Origin: Acidobacteria subdivision 2 bacterium RH1 MAG20
GTDB lineage: Bacteria > Acidobacteriota > Terriglobia > Terriglobales > Acidobacteriaceae
Length of the DNA stretch: 23,460 bases
NCBI GenBank assembly: GCA_002197545.1
Contig: NFUO01000664.1
Coordinates: forward strand, 1-23,460
Direction: 5' to 3'
Position numbers and translations under genes: made by a program
The notes under the pieces: model-generated
What the model was told of the DNA's origin: nothing
Databases searched by the model: none
Seen by the model: the letters and a program-made list of their open reading frames with translations, nothing else
Shown here: positions 17,376 through 23,460 of the stretch, one piece after another
How positions within the stretch are numbered: position 1 is the stretch's first letter
How the letters are laid out: each line of letters begins with the position of its first letter

Positions 17376-17756
17376 TCATACCCAGGTTAAAACGCCCTTT
17401 CGCCATGTCCAGACGAGCCCTTCGACCAGTAACAACAAGAAGATCAACATAGTGATCGATGCGCCCAGGGTCAAGCCGGAAAACGCCACCGCGAACGGCA
17501 GCAGGAAGATTGCCTCCACGTCGAAGATTAAAAAGACAATTGCATACAGGTAATACTCTGGCCTGAAACGGATCAAGACATCATTTTTCGATTTGAGACC
17601 GCACTCATAGGCTGAATTCTTGACAGGTCCCGGCTTGCGGGGGGAAAACTTCTTCGACCAAAGCCACGCCATCAGTAGCGGAGCGATGGCAAAACCGATG
17701 GCGGCAATCATAAGAATGGCGATAGGCCGATAGATGTCGATGAAGGATAAATTCAT
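17376..17756 (-). CDS. nuoA: Complex I subunit A
   Basis: First gene of the complex I operon, encoding a three-helix membrane subunit at the quinone entrance. It has 126 aa, a normal length. The loop KNSAYECGLKSKND (47-60) and helix 2 segment YYLYAIVFLIFDVEAIFLLPFAV match the family, including the conserved loop cysteine and the intramembrane D/E pair. TTTGGA lies 6 nt before the ATG. Its upstream region is shared with the divergent 68-aa gene and carries palindromes that could regulate the whole operon. Confidence 0.94.
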   Translation of the reverse strand: MNLSFIDIYRPIAILMIAAIGFAIAPLLMAWLWSKKFSPRKPGPVKNSAYECGLKSKNDVLIRFRPEYYLYAIVFLIFDVEAIFLLPFAVAFSGLTLGASITMLIFLLLLVEGLVWTWRKGVLTWV

Positions 17757-17859
17757 AAATATCCAAAGTTGCTGGCTGGATAAGGAACGAAAATTGCTAC
17801 TGATCGAAGCCGATTTTTGCGTTTTTTACCTGGCAACAGACTACGCCACCTCGGAGATG

Positions 17860-17871
17860 TTGACACGTCAA
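17860..17871. promoter_or_regulatory. Palindrome TTGAC-N2-GTCAA upstream of nuoA
   Basis: TTGACACGTCAA has perfect 5-bp arms around a 2-bp centre and lies 104 bp before the nuoA start. Its size and symmetry suit a dimeric regulator. It does not match the FNR consensus (TTGAT-N4-ATCAA). On the minus strand TTGACG could also act as a -35, but no -10 is found at 17 bp. Confidence 0.3.
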
Positions 17872-17913
17872 ATCCGCTGTTTTCCACGGTATATGCCTGG
17901 CACGCGCCCCGTT

Positions 17914-17942
17914 GTTGCGTAACCAAAATTTTGGGACGCAAC
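17914..17942. promoter_or_regulatory. Nested 29-bp inverted repeat in the nuo/68-aa divergent region
   Basis: Outer arms GTTGCGT (17914-17920) and ACGCAAC (17936-17942) are perfect complements. They enclose the perfect 12-bp palindrome CCAAAATTTTGG (17923-17934). No T-run follows on either strand, so a rho-independent terminator is unlikely. The position between two divergent starts (17756 minus, 18049 plus) suggests an operator or a structured leader. Confidence 0.4.
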
Positions 17943-18006
17943 GCATCTCTTCTTGACACCACGGGTATTTTCTATTGACGACATCCAGCCAACCCAAATG
18001 GGGAGG

Positions 18007-18015
18007 TGCTACTAT
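18007..18015 (+). promoter_or_regulatory. Candidate extended -10 for the 68-aa gene
   Basis: TGCTACTAT has the TGn extension plus a hexamer matching TATAAT at 4 of 6 positions. Transcription would begin near 18022, leaving a 27-nt leader that contains the ribosome site. No matching -35 is seen. Confidence 0.2.
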
Positions 18016-18048
18016 CAAACCGTTTACTCCAAGGCACAGGAGAATGCC

Positions 18049-18255
18049 ATGACCGATTCTGCAACCACTCGTCCGGATGAAGGGATTCGCAAGGGGGCAG
18101 TGGAAGACGATGCTCAGCACCCCGAAAGCAAGCAGCGTCCCCAACACGGCTCCCTCACCGGCCAACTAGGCCACCGCGATCAAGACGAAATGCTGAAGGA
18201 TGGCGATACTGATTTCCCGGGGCTGGATGCTGAAGCCGAACATACCGGCAAATAG
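18049..18255 (+). CDS. 68-aa hydrophilic acidic protein of unknown function
   Basis: I do not recognise a family. The 68-aa product is rich in Asp, Glu, His, Gln and Gly, has only two Leu-Thr-Gly-type short hydrophobic patches (SLTGQLGHRDQDEM), no membrane segment and no cysteine, and is probably disordered. The start at 18049 is well supported by AGGAG (18038-18042) 6 nt upstream; the frame is open to 17953, but that would skip this site. It is transcribed away from nuoA and converges on the KorB gene, with 27 bp between stops. The strong ribosome site and clean stop argue that it is real. A stress-related or anti-sigma-like small protein is possible but unsupported. Confidence 0.6.
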   Translation: MTDSATTRPDEGIRKGAVEDDAQHPESKQRPQHGSLTGQLGHRDQDEMLKDGDTDFPGLDAEAEHTGK

Positions 18256-18282
18256 ATCAGTTCTGGTGTTGACCGTGGCGGA

Positions 18283-19350
18283 TTACATCAACCGTTGCAT
18301 GACGTCATCCAGCACTGCACGACTTGGCCTTACGCGTTCGTCCGGCAAAGTGCCAAGTGGCTCATTCACAAGGTTCAATATCTCGGTAAAGCTGGGCTTT
18401 TGTGTGTCCACATAGAAGATGCCGGTCAGGATTTCTCCATTCGCATGTGCGGACATAAGCGCTGAAGTCGCAGCGATACGGTCGGTCGGATCGAAGTCCT
18501 CGTGCAGTTTGCGAAGGCGCAGGTGGCTGCCATCGTGCATCTCTACATTGATCGTTGTGCCGGGATCATATTCCACGTCGATTTCCTGGAAATGGGGCAC
18601 GAAGCCTACCTCGGAGATGGCCTCCTCGTGCTCCTGCATGTATTTATAGCTCTTGGTTGAACCCTCGTGATCGTTGAACGTAACACAGGGCGAGATTACA
18701 TCGAGCATCACAGTGCCGTTGTGCGCGATGGCGGCCTTCAGCATGGCAAGCAACTGCTTTTTGTCGCCGGAGAAGGACCGTCCTACAAAGGTCGCGCCCA
18801 GTTGAATTGCCAGCGCGCAGGTATCAATCGGAGGCAGATCGTTGATTACGCCGGTCTTTAGCTTTGAGCCGATGTCGGCGGTTGCGGAGAACTGCCCCTT
18901 GGTAAGTCCATAAACGCCGTTGTCTTCAATGATGTAAATGATTGGAAGATTGCGCCGCAACAGATGAACAAACTGCCCCATGCCGATGGAGGCAGTATCG
19001 CCGTCTCCACTGACGCCCAGCGCCTTCATGGTGTGGTTTGCCAGCAGAGCGCCCGTCGCGACAGACGGCATGCGCCCATGTACGCTGTTGAAGGAATGTG
19101 ATCGGCTGATGAAGTAAGCCGGACTCTTGGATGAACAGCCAATGCCGGAGAGCTTCATCACGCGCTCTGGCTGAATGCCCATCTCATAAAAAGCGTCGAT
19201 GATGCGCTCAGAGATGGCATTATGGCCGCACCCTGCGCAAAGCGTTGTTTTGCCGCCGCGGTAGTCGAGGACCTGAAGACCGATCCGGTTCATTTTAGCT
19301 GCCGGTTTGGGGGCGTCAATAGGGGCAGAGGTAACAGGCGTCGTTCCCAT
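18283..19350 (-). CDS. korB: 2-oxoglutarate/2-oxoacid:ferredoxin oxidoreductase beta subunit (KorB type, second pair)
   Basis: TPP- and [4Fe-4S]-binding beta subunit of a KorAB-type OFOR. It has 355 aa. Cluster ligands are C38 and C41 (LCAGCGHNAIS), C72 (GIGCSSKSP) and C222 (ISPCVTFNDHEG). The TPP/Mg motif is SGDGDTASIG (114-123), with RRN at 132-134 and EDNGVYGLTKGQ at 142-153. The longer N-terminus and the C-terminal region after 225 fit the larger KorB form known from aerobic bacteria such as mycobacteria. Its ATG shares one base with the korA stop (TAATG), and GGAAGGA precedes it, so translation is coupled. 2-oxoglutarate is the likeliest substrate by family, not proven. Confidence 0.9.
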   Translation of the reverse strand: MGTTPVTSAPIDAPKPAAKMNRIGLQVLDYRGGKTTLCAGCGHNAISERIIDAFYEMGIQPERVMKLSGIGCSSKSPAYFISRSHSFNSVHGRMPSVATGALLANHTMKALGVSGDGDTASIGMGQFVHLLRRNLPIIYIIEDNGVYGLTKGQFSATADIGSKLKTGVINDLPPIDTCALAIQLGATFVGRSFSGDKKQLLAMLKAAIAHNGTVMLDVISPCVTFNDHEGSTKSYKYMQEHEEAISEVGFVPHFQEIDVEYDPGTTINVEMHDGSHLRLRKLHEDFDPTDRIAATSALMSAHANGEILTGIFYVDTQKPSFTEILNLVNEPLGTLPDERVRPSRAVLDDVMQRLM

Positions 19351-21221
19351 TAAATTCCTTCCTGCGTGACAAGGTCATCGGTGACGGAGCGCGCGTCAAT
19401 CGGCAGCCCGTTGAAGTGGCGGATGCTGCGCAACTTCACAATATCTTCCGCCTCCAGATCGAGCTTCAGCAAACTCAACATCTGCGCATCGCGGTTCTGC
19501 TCAATCACATATACTCGCTCGTGCAAAGCAACAAACTGATGCACCTCGCGCGAGAACGGATAGGCGCGCAGTCGCAGGTAGTCCGTCTCAAGGCCATATT
19601 CCTTACTCAATTGATCGCGACTCTCCCGGGTTGCAAAATCGGACGTGCCGAAGGCGATCAAACCGATCGTAGATTTGCCAGTCTGCACGACCTCCGGTCG
19701 TGGAACGAGCGAGCGAGCGGTCTCAAACTTCTTGGACAGCCGCTCCATATTGTTGAAGTAGTCGTCCGGACGCTCCGTGTACTGCGCCTTCTCGTTGTGG
19801 CCGCTGCCACGGGTAAAGTAAGCCGCCTGGGGGTGGTCGGTACCCGGTAGGGTACGGTAGCCTATGCCATCGCCATCGACATCTTTATAGCGCGCGAATC
19901 CGTCGAGTCGGGTCAGATCCTCGGCACTCAACACTTTGCCACGATTCAGCGGCTTGTCAGGATAAGCAAATGGCTCGGACATCCAGTTATTCATGCCCAG
20001 ATCGAGGTCGGACATGACAAAAACCGGTGTCTGCAACTGCTCGGCCAGATCAAATGCCGCCATCGCCATCTCGTAGCATTCCCTTACGCTGCCGGGAATC
20101 AGCATGACATGTTTTGTGTCTCCATGTGACAGGAACGCGACAGAGAGCAGATCTCCCTGTTGATTGCGGGTCGGCATGCCGGTCGACGGACCTGTGCGCT
20201 GCACGTCGAAGATCACTCCGGGCAACTCGGCATAGTAGCCGAGGCCAGCGAATTCGGCCATGAGGGAGATTCCAGGGCCTGAGGTTGCGGTCATAGCGCG
20301 TGCGCCTGCCCAACCCGCTCCCAGCACTGCTCCTATTGCTGCCAGCTCGTCTTCTGCCTGCACGATGGCAAAGGTGGACTTGCCGTCTTCTTCGATCCGG
20401 TAACGCTTCGCGAGGTCGATGAAGTTCTCTACCAGCGACGATGATGGCGTGATCGGATACCACATCGCCACGGTGCAGCCGGCAAAGATACAGCCAAGCG
20501 CCGCGGCGGCATTCCCATCGATAATGATCTTGCCCTCGGTCGCATTCATTGTTTCCAATACGAAGGGATCGTGCTTGGTAAAGTTTGCCGAGGCATACTC
20601 GTAGCCTGCCTGTACCGCCGCCCAGTTCAGGTCCGCCGCCTTTATCTTCTTGGCGAACTGCTTGCGGAGTGCGGACTCGACGGCGGCCATATCCATCTTC
20701 AGAAGTTGCGTGGCGATGCCGACGTAGATCATATTCTTGACCAACTTGCGCAGTTTTGCCTCAGGGCAAACCGCGGCTGTCAGCTTGTCAAACGGCACTG
20801 GATAGCAGGCCACGTCGTCGCGAAACTGCTGCAGGTTTGCAGACTCCTCATAGATCGCCGCAGCTCCGTTGGGCAGCGAAAGCATGTCTTCTTTCGCAGT
20901 TTCAGGATTCATCGCAATCAGGATGTCGATCTCCTTCTTGCGAGCGACATAACCGTCTTTGCTGGCGCGGATGGTGTACCACGTCGGCAGGCCGGCAATG
21001 TTGGAAGGAAAGAGGTTTTTGCCGCTGACAGGAATACCCATCCGGAAGATCGACTTGAGCAGAACCAGGTTGGCTGATTGCGACCCCGATCCGTTGACAG
21101 TCGCAATCTGAATGCTGAAATCGTTGACGATGTTTACGTGCGGACCCTGTTGTTTTGTGTCCGGCTTAGCCAACGTGCCGCCTTCGGCACCGGCTGCCAG
21201 CGCGACGTGTTCTGTCGCCAT
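19350..21221 (-). CDS. korA: 2-oxoglutarate/2-oxoacid:ferredoxin oxidoreductase fused gamma-alpha subunit (KorA type, second pair)
   Basis: Large subunit of the second OFOR. It has 623 aa. The gamma domain spans about 35-215, beginning FSIQIATVNGSGSQSAN. The alpha domain starts near 230 (IIIDGNAAAALG) with the YPITPSS loop at 255-261, followed by TATSGPGISLMAEFAGLGYYAELPG. The C-terminal domain runs from about 520 to the end. The first 30 residues are a poorly conserved extension. GGGGGAG lies 8 nt before the ATG. It is quite different from the alpha subunit at 2615-4393 (YPMSPSTG, 592 aa), so the window has two distinct OFORs. A 20-bp hairpin-like inverted repeat lies just upstream. Confidence 0.9.
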   Translation of the reverse strand: MATEHVALAAGAEGGTLAKPDTKQQGPHVNIVNDFSIQIATVNGSGSQSANLVLLKSIFRMGIPVSGKNLFPSNIAGLPTWYTIRASKDGYVARKKEIDILIAMNPETAKEDMLSLPNGAAAIYEESANLQQFRDDVACYPVPFDKLTAAVCPEAKLRKLVKNMIYVGIATQLLKMDMAAVESALRKQFAKKIKAADLNWAAVQAGYEYASANFTKHDPFVLETMNATEGKIIIDGNAAAALGCIFAGCTVAMWYPITPSSSLVENFIDLAKRYRIEEDGKSTFAIVQAEDELAAIGAVLGAGWAGARAMTATSGPGISLMAEFAGLGYYAELPGVIFDVQRTGPSTGMPTRNQQGDLLSVAFLSHGDTKHVMLIPGSVRECYEMAMAAFDLAEQLQTPVFVMSDLDLGMNNWMSEPFAYPDKPLNRGKVLSAEDLTRLDGFARYKDVDGDGIGYRTLPGTDHPQAAYFTRGSGHNEKAQYTERPDDYFNNMERLSKKFETARSLVPRPEVVQTGKSTIGLIAFGTSDFATRESRDQLSKEYGLETDYLRLRAYPFSREVHQFVALHERVYVIEQNRDAQMLSLLKLDLEAEDIVKLRSIRHFNGLPIDARSVTDDLVTQEGI

Positions 21222-21239
21222 GAGTTGTACTCCCCCCGT

Positions 21240-21259
21240 GTGAAACCTTGGAGTTTCAC
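21240..21259. promoter_or_regulatory. Inverted repeat in the korA leader
   Basis: GTGAAAC (21240-21246) and GTTTCAC (21253-21259) are perfect 7-bp arms around a 6-base loop. The repeat ends about 6 bp upstream of the korA ribosome site (GGGGGAG on the minus strand). It could be an operator or an mRNA hairpin affecting korAB translation. No clear -35/-10 pair was found upstream. Confidence 0.35.
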
Positions 21260-21366
21260 GAACGAAAACACGATACCATATTCACCCTAGCGCTGGTCGA
21301 AGGCTGGCGTCCGAAGCACAACACCTTTGTCTGCCGTTACCTGAACATCTCAAGATTGACATCCGG

Positions 21367-21735
21367 TCAGGATTCATTCTCCGAGACTTTCTCGTATGAT
21401 CTGGCAATCTTGATAACGCTCACCAGTTCCTCGGCTGTTTGCACGTCTGCCTCAGTCTCCCCGATCGTCAATCGAACGGTGCGGCCACGACGCGCCTGTA
21501 ACCAGAAGCCAACCGGAGCCTCCAGCGCCCGGTCAACTCTCTCGCCGAGCCTTACCCTCCACTCTCCCGATATGCAGGCGACGCACCCTTCGCGGACGGA
21601 CTGGACGCCAACCTCGCGAATCTCCAAACCATCGGCCCTGAGCGCTAATCCAAGGTTGCGAAGCTCCGACTGGTAGTCATCGCTTCTCCACGGCAAATCG
21701 TCTGGCGACGGAATCATGCTGATCTGCAGTTCCAT
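21367..21735 (-). CDS. 122-aa protein of unknown function, possibly EACC1-like
   Basis: No firm family. The 122-aa product looks like a soluble alpha+beta domain: a Leu-rich segment (ELRNLGLALRADGLEIREVG, about 24-43), a middle with two cysteines in EGCVACISGEW, then a helix and strand (ALEAPVGFWLQARRGRTVRL, about 70-89) and a final helix. The helix-RR-strand pattern faintly resembles 'effector-associated constant component 1' domains, which occur beside bacterial conflict effectors. No such effector is present here. The ribosome site is weak. The gene lies between gcdH and korA on the same strand, with gaps of about 145 bp on each side. The amino-acid composition on this strand looks protein-like, unlike the overlapping plus-strand frame. 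Confidence 0.6.
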   Translation of the reverse strand: MELQISMIPSPDDLPWRSDDYQSELRNLGLALRADGLEIREVGVQSVREGCVACISGEWRVRLGERVDRALEAPVGFWLQARRGRTVRLTIGETEADVQTAEELVSVIKIARSYEKVSENES

Positions 21736-21881
21736 GGCTCATGAGGCTATCAGGGTCTTCCCATTTAGCGCAACACTATCTGATTTGGGTGGGTAAAGCC
21801 TGGCTGCTGGCGTCGGACGTCAATTTAGACCTCGGCTGATCCACACTGACTTCCACGACATTCTCCAAGATCGTTTTCCAA

Positions 21882-23075
21882 TCAAAACGCGGAGATGCCG
21901 GTGATGTTGTGCCCAATGATCAGCGTATGAATATCATGAGTTCCCTCATACGTCTTCACGGATTCAAGGTTCATCATATGGCGCATGATGGGGTAGTCGT
22001 CGGCGATGCCGTTGGCTCCGAGAATGTCGCGGGCCATGCGAGCGCATTCCAGCGCCATCCATACGTTATTTTTCTTCGCCATGGAGATGTGCTGGAAGGC
22101 TGCCTTCCCCTGGTCCTTCAGTCGGCCCACCTGCAGCGACAGCAGTTGCGCCTTTGTGATCTCGGTGATCATCCATGCCAGCTTTTCCTGTATCAATTGA
22201 TGGCTTGCAATGGGCTGACCGCGGAACTGCTTGCGCTGCTTGGCGTATTGCAATGCGACGTCGTAGCAGGCCATCGCCGCTCCAATGGCTCCCCAACTGA
22301 TACCATAGCGGGCCTGACTGAGGCACATCAGCGGAGACTTCAGCCCATCGGACTTTGGCAGCAGATTCGTGGCCGGAATCCGTACCTCCTGCATGGAAAG
22401 TCCCGACGTGACTGACGCCCGAAGAGACCATTTGCCATGGATGTCATGCGCAGAGAATCCGGGACGGTCCGTTTCGACCAGGAAGCCGCGAATGCGCCAG
22501 GCATCGGAAGAGACCCCAGGCTCTTCCAACTTGGCCCAGATTACGGCGACATCGGCAAGACTGCCCGAGGTGATCCACATCTTTTCCCCGTTCAGAATGT
22601 AATGGTCGCCGTCCTTGCGTGCGCGGGTGCGCATGCTGCCTGGGTTAGAGCCGAAGTCGGGTTCAGTCAAGCCGAAGCAGCCCAGCTTTTCTCCTGTGGC
22701 CATCTTTGGCAACCAGAGGGATTTCTGTTCCTCCGAGCCGAACGCATGGATGGGATACATGACCAGCGCGGACTGCACGCTGACGAAGCTGCGTATGCCC
22801 GAATCTCCGCGTTCGAGCTCCTGTGTCAGGAGACCGTATTCGACGTTGTTCATCCCGGCGCAGCCGTAGCCATCGAGCGTGGCTCCGTAGAAACCGAGTT
22901 CGCCCATTGGTCGTACCAACTCCCGAGGAAAGCGGCCGTCGCGGTTGCACTGCTCGATGATCGGGACCAGCTTGTCTTCGATGAAGGCGCGGGTGTTCGC
23001 GCGAACGAGAAGCTCATCTTCTGAGAGCAGGGAATCAAACTCGATGAAGTCAACACCTTGAAATCTGAATGCCAT
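21882..23075 (-). CDS. gcdH: Glutaryl-CoA dehydrogenase
   Basis: FAD-dependent acyl-CoA dehydrogenase that oxidises and decarboxylates glutaryl-CoA to crotonyl-CoA, late in lysine, tryptophan and benzoate-type degradation. It has 397 aa, typical for the family. Features specific to glutaryl-CoA dehydrogenases are the substrate-binding arginine in GIRSFVSVQSALVMYPI (R95) and the C-terminal TYEGTHDIHTLIIG, whose E377 is the catalytic base. FAD-contact segments include CFGLTEPDFGSNPGSM and WITSGS. The ATG at 23075 is preceded closely by TAGAAT on the minus strand (complement of 23084-23089), a possible -10 that would give a very short leader; no -35 is seen. It is the most upstream minus-strand gene visible. 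Confidence 0.9.
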   Translation of the reverse strand: MAFRFQGVDFIEFDSLLSEDELLVRANTRAFIEDKLVPIIEQCNRDGRFPRELVRPMGELGFYGATLDGYGCAGMNNVEYGLLTQELERGDSGIRSFVSVQSALVMYPIHAFGSEEQKSLWLPKMATGEKLGCFGLTEPDFGSNPGSMRTRARKDGDHYILNGEKMWITSGSLADVAVIWAKLEEPGVSSDAWRIRGFLVETDRPGFSAHDIHGKWSLRASVTSGLSMQEVRIPATNLLPKSDGLKSPLMCLSQARYGISWGAIGAAMACYDVALQYAKQRKQFRGQPIASHQLIQEKLAWMITEITKAQLLSLQVGRLKDQGKAAFQHISMAKKNNVWMALECARMARDILGANGIADDYPIMRHMMNLESVKTYEGTHDIHTLIIGHNITGISAF

Positions 23076-23150
23076 CGTTGCACATTCTAGCCCATAAGCA
23101 GCGGGTGAGAGATTTTCGGGCCGTTTCGCAGTTTATGGCTCCATCTTTCC

Positions 23151-23171
23151 AGTACCCCCCTCCCCCGTACT
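23151..23171. repeat. C-rich element flanked by AGTAC/GTACT arms
   Basis: Arms AGTAC and GTACT are perfect complements enclosing CCCCC-T-CCCCC. The minus strand therefore has two G5 runs. Similar C-rich cores followed by AAAGTCTTGATTC-like sequence are, from memory, common between genes in Acidobacteriaceae, so this is probably one copy of a dispersed extragenic repeat. Confidence 0.4.
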
Positions 23172-23178
23172 AAAGTAT

Positions 23179-23205
23179 CTAAAGTCTTTGATTCAGGGAC
23201 TTTAG
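23179..23205. repeat. 8-bp inverted repeat next to the C-rich element
   Basis: CTAAAGTC (23179-23186) and GACTTTAG (23198-23205) are perfect complements separated by 11 bases. There is no following T-run. It probably belongs to the same dispersed extragenic element as the C-rich block just upstream. Confidence 0.4.
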
Positions 23206-23460
23206 GCTTGGACTTCCGGGGACACCAGATTAGACCGATTTGGAAGTACCCCCGGTTCGCAGGGCGGCTTAAAGTCAAGAACCACCAGACGGATTCCGGG
23301 GAATTTTATCGTGAAATTTGAAGGACACTGCGGATTTACAGAAGGTACTGAAAAGTCTTGTGCCGTGGGAAGGTTCCCTCAGTGGCTAAATGTGGTGTCT
23401 CAACAGGTTGTTGTCATCGAGGCCTGCTCGGCTGATGGGTGGAGCTTGGTTGAGGCTAGC

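Larger units (their letters stand above)
23076..23460. other. Gene-free region with repeat-like sequence
   Basis: No convincing coding sequence is seen in these 385 bases. Short minus-strand frames here lack family resemblance and good start sites. The region contains a C-rich symmetric element and an AAAGTC/GACTTT inverted repeat. AGTACCCCC occurs twice (23151-23159 and 23245-23253), and TAAAGT occurs three times (23171, 23180 and 23273). The last 90 bases include GGTTCCCTCAGTGGCTAAA, which recalls another widespread acidobacterial intergenic motif (from memory). Confidence 0.5.

Noticed and set aside
17914..17942. Nested inverted repeat as a rho-independent terminator
   Set aside because: No T-run follows on either strand.
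17953..17981. TTGACA at 17953-17958 as a -35 box for the 68-aa gene
   Set aside because: No acceptable -10 hexamer lies 16-18 bp downstream.

Overview
This 23.5 kb window looks chromosomal and bacterial, most likely from the Acidobacteria (Terriglobales/Acidobacteriaceae-like). That assignment is an inference. It rests on moderately high GC, the overall gene style, and a C-rich intergenic element at the right end resembling dispersed acidobacterial extragenic repeats as I remember them. No tRNA, rRNA, CRISPR array or prophage was seen.

Layout. (1) 45-2204 (+): a Tat-exported-looking GH42 beta-galactosidase. (2) 2205-2614: an intergenic stretch holding the 3' end of a decayed insertion sequence and a good promoter candidate. 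(3) 2615-5367 (+): a two-gene 2-oxoacid:ferredoxin oxidoreductase (OFOR), fused gamma-alpha subunit plus beta subunit. (4) 5371-17756 (-): a twelve-gene complex I operon in the order nuoA-B-C-D-I-H-J-K-L-M-M'-N. It has two different nuoM genes and no nuoE, nuoF or nuoG. Its last gene converges on the first OFOR with only 3 bp between stop codons. (5) 17757-18282: a regulatory region with two palindromes, and a divergent 68-aa acidic orphan gene. (6) 18283-21221 (-): a second, clearly different OFOR (KorA/KorB type), translationally coupled. (7) 21367-21735 (-): a small unknown protein. (8) 21882-23075 (-): a glutaryl-CoA dehydrogenase. (9) 23076-23460: gene-free, with repeat-like structure.

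How the parts fit. OFORs oxidise 2-oxoacids to acyl-CoA and pass low-potential electrons to ferredoxin. The complex I here lacks the NADH-oxidising module, so ferredoxin from the flanking OFORs is a plausible electron source, although nuoEFG could lie elsewhere in the genome. Four antiporter-type subunits (L, M, M', N) and a lateral helix in NuoL about 25-35 residues longer than usual match the '2M' complex I class, proposed to move an extra proton per cycle. The second NuoM lacks the TM7 lysine normally central to pumping, which makes its role uncertain. Glutaryl-CoA dehydrogenase lies upstream of the second OFOR on the same strand, which hints at a 2-oxoadipate/glutaryl-CoA branch but does not prove one.
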